Notes: generated from the letters alone by a model not told the origin. 64,000 nt of DNA from Ophioderma brevispina (GCA_023653785.1 JAMKCH010005355.1:1-64000), one strand, 5' to 3'; shown: positions 24,595 through 36,239, counted from the first letter of the stretch. Made by a program: numbers and translations.

Positions 24595-24974
24595 ACGGCT
24601 GACAGTGGCGTAGCTAGAATTTTCATAGGGGGGGGGGGGGCAGTGTCGCAACTCCAACCGCAGAAAATGGGGTAAGCGTCCCAGTTGGGGTCCAGGGGGC
24701 GAAGCCCCGGTGGGGGTCGAGGGGGCGAAGCCCCCTGAAATTTGGTTTTATAGCTTTTAAATGTCTTTCCGAGGGCTTAATTTTTTGTACGATTTTGTAA
24801 AATTTACTTGTCCGGCTGTCCATTGAACTTTAAACCTAGACTTTGCCGGACAATCCGGCCTGCAAGTGCCATGACCTGAATTTGTCAAGTGAACCGACGG
24901 GCTCATCTCAACCGACGAAATCAATTATGGGGGCCGCTGCCCCCCCTGCCCCTCTGGCTAGCCCTGACGGCTGA
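24595..24974 (+). mobile_element. hAT-type MITE with 8-bp target duplication
   Basis: Element 24603-24966 begins cagtggcgtagctag and ends ctggctagccctg. It is flanked by perfect 8-bp direct repeats acggctga (24595-24602 and 24967-24974), the target-site length of hAT transposases. Inside are two copies of gggggcgaagcccc, short hairpins flanked by ggtccagg/ggtcgagg. No coding capacity, so mobilised by a hAT transposase in trans (inference). Confidence 0.9.
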
Positions 24975-25149
24975 AGAAATAATTTAGTTTAATTTGGCAA
25001 ATGTGCCATACGTTTATTTTTTTTTTTTCAAATGACTGTTAATTCACATACTTGATAAATAAGTGGGCCGCCAAAACTACCAACTTTGTGAATGCAGTTC
25101 TCCTGGTTCTGGTCATGTAAACGTTGACGTAGCATGCAATGCTCAACAT

Positions 25150-25545
25150 CTCATGAGAAGTCTTTCCTGACCAGGTTTCGTTGTTCCATTGCATTGGTAG
25201 GAGTCCTTTTTAATGAGAACCTTTCCTGACCAGGGTTTTTTTTTTGTGCAAGTCCCCTTTCATGAAAATTCTACCCTGACCAGGTTTTTTTTGGCATGTA
25301 GTCTTTAATTATAAGCCTCTCCTAACTAGGATTCTTTTTGGTGTGAGCATTAATTAGAACTATTCCCTGACCAGGGTTTTCTTTTGATGGGTGTTGTTTT
25401 ATATGGTGTTCCTTTCATCTGAAGAGTTTTCTTGAGAACGCAAGGTGTCTTTTTGGTATGAGTCTTTCATGAGTTCTTTTCCCTGTCTAGGTTTTTTTGG
25501 TAGAGGTCCTTTAATGAGGAGCCCCTTCCTCCCTTGGTTTTATAC
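25150..25545. repeat. Minisatellite, ~45-60-bp units
   Basis: About eight degenerate units of the form agaaccttccctgaccaggt plus a T run and gtatgagtcctt. The ctgaccagg core or a variant appears near 25167, 25226, 25276, 25322, 25367, 25432, 25483 and 25529. Confidence 0.75.
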
Positions 25546-25549
25546 TAAA

Positions 25550-26640
25550 ATTACTCTGTGAAGTCACCCCGTCAATTTTACACTGTTCATCAATGTTTTT
25601 ACATATCAATGTATGACAACCGATCTGTTTTTCCTTTTTTCCTGTAAAATGAAAATCAAAACCATCATTGGACCCGATTTTTCGCCGCAAATTGTCATAA
25701 AAAAACCGCTTGCCAAACAATGTTAGGGATTTCTAGAATACGTCTTAAACCTTTTCGTCATATTTATGTAACGGTATTGTGACCTGTTTGTTGAGCCATA
25801 TCAAAACAAAGCCAATTTCCTTCAAAGTTGCCGGTAATTCTATAAAAATTATAATTTCTTCTCATTTATGCATCAATTAGCATTAACCTGGTCATTGATA
25901 TTAAGAATGTGATATGTTTTGGATATTACTCTAATTCCCTAATTGGTCATTTTTGCCCCTTTTCAAAAATCACGGAGCGGCGGACCCCTGCCTTGTGTTT
26001 ACGGGAAAGTGCTCCCAATCTAACAACACAAATACACAGCTACCTTCCTTTTTAGCTCTTTTTGGGTGATCGCCAGGTTGCTCGTCCTTAATCTAGGGAC
26101 TTAAGGGATTATAGAAACAGAAGTACAATCCCATGCAATCGTTTCATGTAATTTATTGAAGGCAATATGCATGTCATGTGGATAATATCAGTGAGATTAG
26201 CATTCGGGGGTCACTCCCACTTTGGAGTGACGCTATGCAATACTGTTTGACCTAATTGTGCGCCTTGGTTGTCCCCACACAGACCTCATATTTTTTAAAC
26301 TTTCCTTAGAGACCCCACTTTTTTTATTTAAATTGTACCACTGTCACACAAAGACCCCTATTTTAATTGTAGCAGAATGGCCCGCCAGAGATGCGGGTTT
26401 ATCTACTCAGATTTTAGGCATCATTTGGTAAAGTAGTTCAGGAGCCCCCTCATAAACCTGCAAAAAATGCTGTGGAAGAGAGTTAGTTCCTAACTCTATT
26501 GGTGTTTCAGTTTGGTAAATACATTAAGCTTGATACTCCTCCTCTTGCAATCCAATTATATGCCTAGCTCTATTCTGTATATCTTTGATATTGTTTAAAA
26601 CAAAAAGATGGGACGTTTTAACTGGCATTTGGAGCTTAGT
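25550..26640. other. No gene seen
   Basis: AT-rich; short frames only, no recognised repeat. Confidence 0.4.
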
Positions 26641-27500
26641 AATTCTTCCTAAAATGTCAGGTTGTGGAATGTATCATCATGTGTAACAAGCTGATCTGTA
26701 AGGTATAGTAAATAAGATATGTGTAATGTATGTCTATCTATCAGCGGCCGCACCAAGCTGGTTTTCACCATGTAGCGCCAAGTGTGTCCCATCCGCGCTA
26801 AGTTTGGAATGTCAGAATATCCTGCCGGATGTCTCGAGGCATCCACATCAAATGTAATAAATTAAAGGGTCGAACGACCCCCTGTTTGGGCATGGTACCC
26901 TCCAACATACATGGACGCGGCAGATCGTGTTCGCATCGGATCGGGCAACAGAAGATGAAATTGGAAGGATATCTTCATTATATCTGTGCTTTGGTATGTG
27001 ATGCACGCATGATTGTTTTGTACGCGCATAACGAAAGCATGGTCTAGTGCCATCAAGTTTTAATCATGTAGCTAGCTCTTTTCTTCATGGTCCGGTCCTT
27101 AGATCCATATAACAAGATACTACCCTTATACAGGCCTCTACAGAACTTCAGCTTGTTTGAAATGTAGATAGCTATTGCCATAGTGATGTAGTTTATTTCA
27201 GGCATTCCAAGCTGTCCTTTGCGTGACAAGATGTCTTTCTTGCTGTCATCAACATATCCCCCAGTTCCTTGAAGGTCCCTGATCTCTTTTGAGTTAGTAC
27301 CGTCTGGAGGGCAGGTTGATGATTATCTTCCCTTCATTGACGATCATATTCCGTATTCTTTGCATTTAGATGTATGCATTTAAGGATGCATCATTCTCAA
27401 GTGATGTTAGTAGATCGTATGCACCAACATATCATTCGGCGTTAGTTAGAGCCAGGTCTCTGCGTAGTCAAGTGCTGTGAGATGCTTACTTTGATGACGT
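26641..27500 (-). mobile_element. LINE RT palm-to-C-terminus relic
   Basis: Minus-strand blocks in order: HLTALDYA (the LDYADD palm with the motif broken, about 27460-27480), LLTSLENDASLNA (about 27380-27410), GGYVDDSKKDILSRKGQL (about 27210-27260), ISNKLKFCRGLYKGSILLYG (about 27105-27160) and the C-terminal VPCPNRGSFDPLIYYI and RDIRQDI stretch (26820-26900). These match the DYADD...LGSWVDDS.KDI.VRK...L...VLLYG order of a group of invertebrate non-LTR elements. Clade not assigned. Frameshifts throughout; endonuclease and RT fingers missing. Confidence 0.8.
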
Positions 27501-27959
27501 CTAGAACGATCTTTGGTATATCTATTTGTTGTTATATTTTGGTACAATGTCACCTTGAGTTTTGCTTTCTTAAAAGAGCTTTTTTATTAATCACAGCACT
27601 CATCACGATAGATAGTCACGATTATGACAACTATTCAAAATTTAGTCTATCTAGTCTTGATTATCAATACTATGTTGCTGCTGCTCCTGGCCTTCCAGTT
27701 CGAGTTTGTCCATTTTGACATTTAATTACTAGCCTCTGTCCGTGTGGTTGCCTTTGGTTGTCCATAAAACACATGGCCGTGTGAATGCTGACGGTGGCCT
27801 GTCGCATTTAGATCAGACTTTCTGATGTCGCTGTTGGGTACATACATACAGATCCTCGCAGCTGACGATTAAGGTGTATCCCCATATATTCTTAGTATTG
27901 GAGGGTAAATGGTTTGGCGTCCTCTTCTATCTCTTGGTCAATATAAACAAGTTTTGATT

Positions 27960-28155
27960 TTCTACTTAAATTATTCTTTTAGTTTATTCCTGAATTGTTG
28001 TATGATCATCATAGTTTTTTTTTCGTTCATTAGAATTTGAGCTATTGCTTTGTATCTGTCATTTAATAATAGTATAATTGTTATTTTTCTTTTGTAAATG
28101 CCTAGAGCCCTCTGCATTAGGCGCTGTATCAAGATTGTTATTATTACTATTATCC
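27960..28155 (+). mobile_element. LINE 3' end (L2/CR1-type tail)
   Basis: Ends ttttgtaaatgcctagagccct, ggcgctgtatcaa, then (ATT)n-like attgttattattactatta. This gcgctatat-like string followed by an ATT microsatellite is the usual 3' terminus of L2/CR1-type LINEs. No ORF remains upstream. Confidence 0.65.
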
Positions 28156-28239
28156 TGCCAATTTGCCTGCCAAATCTATGGCATTCTCCTCCGTACGTGG
28201 AACCACATTTAACGTGGTCCCCTTGTTAAACAACATGGT

Positions 28240-28404
28240 TAAAGGCTACCCAGAGAATTTCCCAGGAGGACACTCAATTTTGAAACAATTTGTTTTTTTC
28301 ATATACATAATGGCGTGACCATATATAATCACGTGAGAATAAGATAGCTCAAATCGACGTTCTTCATTATAGAAAATCAAACTTTGTTATAAATTTCCGG
28401 ATCC

Positions 28405-28454
<50 letters not shown>

Positions 28455-28520
28455 GTTTATACTGCATGAAAACGAAAGTCTGATTCATCTCAAACTTGGA
28501 ATTCAGCATTTTAGGTGACA
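28240..28520 (+). repeat. Dispersed repeat shared with the 52-kb TIR element
   Basis: Blocks ctcaattttgaaacaa, tagctcaaatcgacgttcttcat, ccggatccggatttttt and catctcaaacttgga match 52620-52880 in order and orientation. The (T)n run at about 28409-28452 expands the ggatccggattttt block. So this is a fragment of the element at 51983-53105. Confidence 0.7.
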
Positions 28521-28974
28521 ATCTTTAGTTCTAGTTACTATTTTTAATAAAATACCCAAAATTATATTTAAAAAATAAAAATTCTCATGAATCAAGCCTT
28601 GTCCCCATTGTCCCCTTGTGTTTTACATGGTAGACGCCATCTTTAATAAACAACGGAATGTAAAATAACAAGAAGAAATATTAATTGGACCCAAAAAAAT
28701 CCAGGTCTACTATGAAACTACTTTTTTTTTAATTTTTTAGGTTTTTTCTTTTTTTAAAAAGAAACCAATGGATCATTTTAAAAAATTGATAAGTTTCATT
28801 AAAAGAAATGGGTACTTTTGGCGGCCATTTTGTTTTCAGTTTTAAATATCCCAAAACGCTCAATGCTGATAGACTGTCGGCAGTTTGATTCTTCAACTAT
28901 ATGTCTATAGTAAACTTTCTAAGTTAGAGCACAAATCAGGAAATGGCGTCCGGCGAAACTGACACCGCAAGTGC
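28521..28974. other. No gene seen
   Basis: AT-rich. Contains ggcggccattttg near 28820 but no recognised element. Confidence 0.4.
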
Positions 28975-29760
28975 CTTGACACAAGGGCGCAAACCCGAAA
29001 CCGAAACCCTTAAAAACTGGTGGGGTTTCAGGCCCGATTGAGTGTCCCTTGTGGGGTGCCAGGGGGTCTAGGGGGGAGCCCCCTGAAGCTCTTGCAGGGG
29101 CGGTGCCATTGTAAATCATAGAGGACGAAACATACATAGGGGTGCCGAAACATTACAAAATTAACGCATATAGGATAAATCCCCTAATTGTTTTACGGCA
29201 ATTTATTTTTTAAAACCCCCGTTTTTTCCTAAATTTGAAAATACTCTGGGGGGGGGGGCCGCTCTGGGCGCCGTCCCTGGCTCTTGGATTTGAGCTATTC
29301 AGAACCTTCAAATGGCCACTTTTGAGGGGTGAATAGTAAAATTAAAAAACACTGATTTCTAAAGCTCACTGAGACGGCAGTAATTGCCGAAAGGGAACTA
29401 CACATAGCGATTGCCAATGTCTTTAAGGGTGGGATGGAGGAAAGAGCCCTGCTGGGGGGGGGGTCAGGAAGAGTCCGGAAGCTCTTCAATTTGAGCTATT
29501 CAGAACCTCCATGGCCAATCTATGAGGGATTTATAGTAATCAATTCAATAAACAAGACTGGTTTCTAACTTTACTCCCTGAGACGGTCGGTATATAAACT
29601 TTTACCTCCAAGGGGAACTACATAGGTCGAGTGCCAATGTATTGCGGGTGGGGTGTAGGAGCAGTGCCCCTGCCGGGGTCTGTCAAGGGCGGAGGCCCCG
29701 GAATGCTCTTGGAGTTTAGCTATTGAGAAGAGTATTTTTGAAGGGTAAACTATATAATTA
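28975..29760. repeat. ~200-225-bp tandem array, about 2.5 units
   Basis: Unit landmarks: G-run with ggggagccccctgaagctctt, tttgagctattcagaacctt, cactgagacgg, gggaactacata and gccaatgt. The tttgagctattcag block occurs at about 29288, 29490 and (diverged) 29714. Unit 1 is interrupted by the MITE at 29095-29279. The array shares GC-rich hairpins with the hAT MITE at 24603-24966. Confidence 0.75.
29088..29286 (+). mobile_element. 185-bp hAT-like MITE inside tandem array
   Basis: Element 29095-29279 starts caggggcggtgcc and ends gggcgccgtccctg, inverted termini of the CAGGGGCGG hAT type. The flanks are gctcttg on both sides (29088-29094, 29280-29286). The neighbouring array units read gaagctcttcaatttgagc and gaatgctcttggagtttagc without the insert, so they act as empty sites. 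Confidence 0.8.
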
Positions 29761-29764
29761 ATGC

Positions 29765-30886
29765 AAATGAAAGAATGGCACTTAACGCACAGCCGCCAAT
29801 TAGACCTATACTTTTTATGGTGCTGGGGACAGGGTACTCGATCCTAACATTTTTTCTGACGCACCACTTCAGGCTCCCCGACTGAAAATTCCCTAGCACT
29901 TGTAGACCAAACTAGGGGGGATAGTCCATGGCTTCCTCTCCCTTTTGCCCATGCCACTGGCCAGCTCTGGGTTTTCTTAAATTTATTTTACCCATTTTAA
30001 TCACAACTTGGCACATTAACAATTCTTGTTCCGTGGGGTCTAAACTTGAAAAAAAACTAGTTTGCTTGAGGGAAATCCATTTTTGATTGATGACTAGTCT
30101 GGAGTTAATGTCTTCTGGCACTGACACCGTCTCTTTTGTCTCTTTCTCTCTCCAAGATCATTTCTCTCTGTCTTATCTCTTCTCTTTCTTCACCCCCCCC
30201 CCACACCTGTGTAATTCTCATCCGTTTCGGTCATTTTAGCAAAAAAAAATGGGAGATACAGCAGGGCGTCCGGTCAAAGTGGTGTTTGCCACTTCCGATA
30301 CTTAGCTGAAAATGCCAAAAAGGGACTTTGTACTTTATAATGCTACTGTAAGCAAAAACTGACAATAATTATTTGTATTTTTTAGAGTAATGAAATTGGT
30401 TGGCTTTCTTTGGCACCCATCATTGCCAAATAAATACTAATTTCACTTGCATAAATGGCGAATGGTCGAAAAACCCTTGATTTGGGAGATTTGCTTACAA
30501 TAACGTTATAAATAAGCTCTCGGTTAAAATTTCTGGCAATGTGATGCAAAACTATCCATAGAACCCCTTCGTTTTTGGCGATGATATTTGAGATTTATTT
30601 CCATTTACACGCATTCTCTATGGGGCGATTGATAACGTTAGTCTCTCACGCAGTACTAATTTAGATAATAAGGCTTTTCACACTGAGCCGGTGATCGATT
30701 GACTTTTGCGATCGATCGCTATCTGTAGACTTCAAACCAGCCACCAAATTCATTATAATACTTCGCAAACTCTGACACACATATCGCTGATTATGCTTCC
30801 TCCAATAACAGCGCACATTCGTCCAATAAATGCACTTACGTACGAGTCTATCTGCCATTGATTTTGGTAACATCAAAATTCGGAAA
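29765..30886. other. No gene seen
   Basis: Includes a short pyrimidine tract and C run near 30130-30210. No coding signal. Confidence 0.4.
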
Positions 30887-31039
30887 GAGTTCCATACCCC
30901 CCTTTAAAATTCTACAGGAAACAAATTATATTTATTTATGGCCTACACTAACTAAAGCCCTAACCCTAAGGCCAAAAATAAAAAAAATAATTTGTTACAT
31001 GTACAACTTTCAAGGGGGGGGGGGGTACATATGGAACTC
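30887..31039 (+). mobile_element. ~155-bp palindromic MITE, copy 1
   Basis: Starts gagttccatacccccctt and ends gggtacatatggaactc: the ends are inverted repeats. It matches 62343-62497 in the same orientation through the middle (tttatttatggcct, aaccctaag, ccaaaaat). No target duplication is evident. Confidence 0.8.
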
Positions 31040-31899
31040 TTGACCAAAATTCTTTGAGGAAGTGTTGTAGAGATGCTAAAATCCTGTTAGAATTTTTTTT
31101 TGGGGGGGGGGTGCATGACGGGAACCCCATTGAGGAATTTTACCTTTCTTGAGATTAGATGTTAAGCCTAAAACTACTAGTATATCCTCTTTTAACACTT
31201 CCTCCATTTCATCTGTTGCATGGTGGTTGAATGACAGGAGGAGATTTTGAGAATACGAATTTCTCATAAATTACACTTGATCGGTTGTAGACTACCTTAG
31301 TACCGAGAACGTTTCGAAGTTTTATTGGACAAATAAGCATGAAACCGCAAACCTTGTTTTGAACTTGCAATTGCCTGCTATCGTAATTGTCCCCATAGAA
31401 AACCATGCTTTGATTTTCGATAGAAAATACTAAATCATCATCTTATTACATAAAGATGGCGTATTGGGCTTATTCACTTCAGGTGTGATCTATGTACATA
31501 AATGTGCTTGCAATTTATAGTAATATATATTTATTTGTATCATGATTGTTGTTCTGAATGAAATAAATGAAATGAAATATAATACAGGTAATCCCGGGGA
31601 GGTAATCATTCCAAATATGCAAAAAACCCGGTTTCGAAAAAATGGGGGCGCTTCTTTTATGGAAATGTCCTCATGTCTCTTTAACTCTTAGCATGCGGAT
31701 GTCAAGTACAATCGATACACGCATTAATTTTTGTCATTTTTTCCATAGAAGAGTGCTTTGGGAATGTGGCTGTCCTCCATACGAACAGTGCAAATGTCCT
31801 ACCCAGCGGAGTTGGCCCTTTAAGGCACTATCAGTGATTTGCTAAATCAGAAAATCGAAAATATCATCAAAAATCAGATTTTTTCATTTTTATAACAAG
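31040..31899. other. No gene seen
   Basis: G run near 31100 and a (AAATG)n-like stretch near 31560. Short frames only. Confidence 0.4.
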
Positions 31900-34577
31900 T
31901 ATAGGTAACCTAACACAACTTGCAAGTGATCTTGGTACTTGGTGTAGTAATCCCTTTACAGCAGAAACTTGCTGAACTGGGATGGTGCAGAAGTGGCGTC
32001 GACAGGCAGCGGACAAAGTGAGAAAAAATAGGTACTCCAAAATCAAAGAAGAAAATGTCTAAAATAAAAGGTGCACTATATACAATAGTTTACAGCACCA
32101 AATTGCCATACAGGGGTGTCATATCCCCGATGGCTGGAGCAGCATAGCTCTGAAACATTGCCACTGATGGAGTAACATTAAGAATGGCTTGTGGTGGTAG
32201 ACGGTTCCACATGGCAATACTTCTAGGGAAGAATGCTAATTGTATGCATTTACAGTTATAGGATTTGTGTTGTTGTATTTCAATAGATGATTTAATCTGG
32301 ATTATGTGATGCTCCCTAGAAGCAGTCTGGTGGTGATATATTAACTAATTAGTTGTAGTGGATTCTGTAGAGCATGGTCACTTGTTGTATACGGCGAATA
32401 TGAAGTTGATCCCATCTGTATAAGTCTCTGATATTCTGCGAAGAGAACCGTGCCGCACTTCTCTGTATCTGCTCAATCCGGTTAATTTCTGATTTGGTAT
32501 TAGGGTTCCATATTTCACTGGCATACTCTAATTGGGGGCAGACAAGTGTGGTGTATGCTTGAGCTTTAACTTCTTGTGAACATGGGGACAGAGTTCTACG
32601 TAGTAATCCGAGAGTACGACTGGCCTTATGCGTGATTTAGTACACTGGTCATTCCATCTTAAGTCATGGGATATGGTAACGCCAAGGTAGTCATGTTTTT
32701 GCACCCTGTTAAGATCTTCACCCAGGAGTGTATACTGATGTAATTTTGGACTACGTTTGCGCGTGATGGAGAGCACTGCACATTTTTTGACGTTGAAGTA
32801 CATCAACCATGTGGACGACCATTCTATCAGAGTATTCAGATGTTTTAGAATCTCGTGGTCGTGTGAGTTCTCAATCCTCCTGTACACAATGCTGTCATCA
32901 ACGAATGGTTGACCGTATGTGGTCTTTTATACCATTTATAAAGAGTAAGAATAACACAGGTCCCAGGACAGAGCCCTGAGGAACACTATATGTCACACTT
33001 ACCCAAGATGAGTGAGTTCCATTAACAGATACGGATTGTTGACTCAGCACTATAGTGTGTTCCATAATCTTGCAGCATATGCAAGTTAGGGATATAGGCC
33101 TGTAGTTGAAGGGTCAGCCTTTGATCCACTCTTATAGATTGCTGTAACTAGTGCTTGTTTCCACTGGTTTGGAACTTGGGTTGAATTATATGACTTTTGG
33201 AACAAAACCTTAACACAGGTGCCAGTTCATTTGCAACCAGCTTTAAAACAGCAAACAAAATTTGTAGCACAGACCTCGACAAAGCAGAAGCTCTTAACTC
33301 GCACTTTAGGAGTGTCTTTGCGAAGAACTCAAACATGGAGATAAAAAAAAAACAAGGGTGATTCTCCATATGTCTCAATTCCTAAATTGGAATGGTGTTG
33401 AAGGTGTTGCAAAACAACTACGCAACTTAAATCCATCTAAGGCTAGTGGTCCAGACGAAATGCCACCTCGTCTATTAAGTGTTGGGATAGGTTTATCATC
33501 TCATTTCCTGGGGACCTTTAACATATGACCAGAAAGATTTGGGGCTTGATATGAAACTTTCTCCAATAACACCATTGATATATTCATTATGTGTATTGCG
33601 AACAACCTTGTAGGCCCGATATGATTTCCAATCTGAGGGATTATTTTAGTTACGAGCTTTGGAAAAAAGTTTGTCTCTTTTCCTCATCTTCCGTTTAACA
33701 TCAACTGAGATCCAAGGTAAATTTCTGTAACCTTTGGTTAGCTTTGATGGGACATGTTTTTCAACTAGCTCACTCAAAGCATCACATATTTTCCCCAGTT
33801 TGTGTCCACGGATTGATTTCAGGGTTTGATGATAGAAAATCCCCAACAAAGCTTGCAACATCAGATTTCAAGGCTTGCTCATCGGCTTTATCAAACTTGT
33901 ACACTTTCCTTTGTGGTTTTACCTGAAATTTGGGTTTCATCATGATTAAACAATGCAATTGAATGGTCCGAGATGCCAGGTAGGACCTCACATTTTGAAC
34001 AATGTTGGGATTTGTTGCAATTAAAAGGTCTAATATACTATTAGATATTGGTCTGGTAATTTAGTGACCAATTGCGATAGAGAATTTTCAAGTAAGAAAT
34101 CTAGAAATTTCACATGCACACTTTTGGTATTTGAATTATTTTTATTTTGTTTTCACGGTCCAATCAAACCAATTCATATCGGGTAAATTTAGGTCACCAC
34201 CTAAAAGCACATTTGGATCGATAGGGACGATGACTTTTGGTGATACATTTAGTGGAGGATGATATCATGCCGTCAAGTGATTCGGGTTTCTTACCAGTTC
34301 TATAGTAGCTAGCTAGATAAAGGGGTTTTCGAATTGCTAAACTGTATACTGGCCCAGGTTGACTCACCCCTTCACAGTTTTCCCCCAGATCAGGCTCATC
34401 AGAAGTAATTAAGGAATACTTGGTGGCACTAAACTCCGGATTCACCTCCGTTTGCATCCCGATCTTTACGGTACACGCTGAAATTTTCTGGGAATATTTC
34501 ATAGGTGGCCATATTGCTGTTAATTTTTGTTTCGCATTAGTTTCGGATATTTTAGTCATTATTATCCGTACGGACAC
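31900..34577 (-). mobile_element. CR1-like LINE, endonuclease to C-terminus, with internal inversion
   Basis: Minus-strand order: endonuclease blocks NPEFSATKYSLITSD, KPLYLASYYRTGKKPESLD, NVLLGGDLNLPDMNWFDW (about 34155-34205) and GISDHSIALFN (about 33945-33985); linker HVPSKLTKGYRNLPWISVD and FWSYVK (33510-33780); RT blocks ANELAPVLR, VPNQWKQALVTAIYKSGSK (about 33125-33180), SVPQGSVLGPVLFLLF (about 32945-32990), FVDDSIVYRR (about 32880-32905); C-terminus RSIAMWNRLPPQAI and SVAMFQSYAAP (32140-32240). A ~235-bp segment at 33243-33477 is read on the opposite strand. Frameshifts and a deletion in the endonuclease make it inactive. Confidence 0.92.
33243..33477 (+). mobile_element. Inverted internal segment of the CR1-like LINE
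   Basis: On the plus strand it encodes TANKICSTDLDKAEALNSHF, then VAKQLRNLNPSKASGPDEM and PPRLL, the family's pre-RT block. The flanking minus-strand LINE ends with KPIPTL just before it and resumes with KLVANELAPVL just after, so flipping this segment restores the expected order. ttaa occurs at both breakpoints (33243-33246 and 33475-33478). Confidence 0.85.
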
Positions 34578-35007
34578 TTACTACAACACGTAATCGAATG
34601 AAAATTCACATCTTTGAAAGCTTTTGAACACTGCTGTTTTCTTCTTTTCTCTCAATTTTTCAGTTGGAAAATATACCGTATGAGAGTCCTACAGACTTAT
34701 CCTTCACTTTAAAGGTGTTCTTGCGAATTTAAAATATTTTCTATCTTTCGGATGAATCACTGAGAGTGTCTTAACAAGCAAGGCCTCATTCCTCAATGAC
34801 CCATAGAACAATATCTAGCTCATCGGTATGACCACACCCCATTTTCCTGTGTGTATCATGTCCAGTCGCAGCTGCAGCACTTAGAATAAAAACTTGCGAG
34901 GGCGCTATTTTATTTATTTATTTTTTTTAACGTTCAGTTAGAGAATCACCATTCGATTACACGTAATCAACTGTCCGTTGTATTTTCTGTATCAGTGATA
35001 GCGTAAA
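34578..35007 (+). promoter_or_regulatory. Region upstream of PI4KA start; promoter expected here
   Basis: About 430 bp between the head of the minus-strand LINE and the PI4KA start codon. It must contain the 5' UTR and core promoter if transcription starts locally. I see no clear TATA box at a fixed distance and cannot place the start site. The sequence aaaatggcg overlapping the ATG fits both a Kozak context and a YY1-type site. Confidence 0.35.
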
Positions 35008-35103
35008 ATGGCGTCGAAAGCAGGAGAGGCGAATGTCTTTTCCAGTACACTTTTACACTTATCACGATCCCTTGCTAGGATCAAAGAACCGCCATGGGAA
35101 AAG
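35008..35103 (+). CDS. PI4KA: PI4KA coding exon 1
   Basis: Encodes 32 residues beginning MASKAGEAN, with FSSTLLHLSRSLARIK aligning to the vertebrate block FYFNTVLSLARSLAVQR, and ending PPWEK where vertebrates have ASLEK. The ATG sits in aaaATGG, and an in-frame stop (tag, 34999-35001) lies three codons upstream, so this is the start. The exon ends AAG|gtgaga, a good donor, in phase 0, which matches exon 2. It is cytosolic alpha-solenoid sequence with no signal peptide. An alternative second exon directly downstream (35176 on, IPYDQYDHPSQ) was considered and does not match the family. Confidence 0.8.
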
Positions 35104-35654
35104 GTGAGATTTGTTTTTTTAATTAAATCATCCATCTCGTAACGTTTCATATTTGACAACCTTTATTTGAGCAGATTCCGTATGACCAGTATGACCACCC
35201 TTCGCAGGTTGAGCTTGAGATGCAATTCAATAAACATGATAAACCCACCCAATTTTCAAAAATTTGAGGGCAACATAAGGAAGTTATCTATCATTTTAAG
35301 CTCTTAACAAGAGAAAACCAATGCTATAAATTTAATTTATCTCTACTCCATTTTCTGTTTTGAGAGTTATACTTGTTTGAAGATTCCGATATTTTAATTT
35401 GGTGCCACTGCAGTGCTTGTTGCATGTTTTATTTAACTTGCATTTGCCATGGTAAGAGCTGGCAATCCTGAAGCAAATAACTTGGAAATGATACAAACCA
35501 AAAGCCTGTAAAATATATGAAATAGAATTTTTTTTTAAATCTTTCAAATAGATGATTAAATACTTTAAGTGAAAGATAATTTTGCCACATGAAAAGAAAA
35601 TTGAGAATTACGGATAAATATGTCACTGAATTACCACCAAAAAAGTATTTTAGA

Positions 35655-35786
35655 GTAAGTGGCTTACCAAAAGGTGATTTTCCCCACATTGCGGGACTGA
35701 GTCCCAATGCCTCACCACATGCTTTGGTTGCCGGTTCATTCGCAGACATGAAGAAGGTTCCATAACCATGTTGCCCACCATAGAGC
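35655..35786 (-). other. Exon-like antisense frame in PI4KA intron 1
   Basis: Minus strand: tttag|CTC at the right, then LYGGQHGYGTFFMSANEP, followed by ATKACGEALGLSP and MWGKSPFG, then G|gtaagc. It has a plausible acceptor, a strong donor and protein-like composition over about 125 bases. I do not recognise the protein, and no partner exon was found on this strand. It could be an exon of an antisense or nested gene, a captured fragment, or chance. Confidence 0.2.
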
Positions 35787-36239
35787 TAAATAGTTTATTT
35801 AAGTACTCTATGGTTGCCGCCTTAATCCTGCCTAGACAGTCAGACAGTGCTAGACAATAATGAGGTTGTCAGTTTGAAATTGCCCAGATGCACAGTAATT
35901 TTTGATGGCTATATTTTTGTAATAAGATAGGGTAATAGATACTGTTTGTAACGGAATCAATTGCTACAATCAGTGACACCATCAGCACCGGGTGTGGTGG
36001 GGGAATATAAGTGTGTGCCACTGTTTTACAAAAAGTGTTTTCCAATAATAATAAAATAGGGGTGGCAGAGTAGATGATGATTTCCCCCAAATGTATCCTT
36101 GCTCCCCGTTACCTCCGTTATAAGTTCACAATTCTATTCATTATACTATTTCATAATTATAGGCTATCAAAGATAAAAGGCAAGACTTGAATGAAAGGTT
36201 CCTCTATCAATAATATACACCAACAATAAAAAATGTAAT

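Noticed and set aside
33243..33477. Twin-priming 5' inversion of the LINE
   Set aside because: The LINE continues in normal orientation on both sides, so the inversion is internal.
35176..35265. IPYDQYDHPSQ... as PI4KA exon 2
   Set aside because: A possible acceptor is present, but the peptide does not match PI4KA; 51343-51467 does, in the correct phase.
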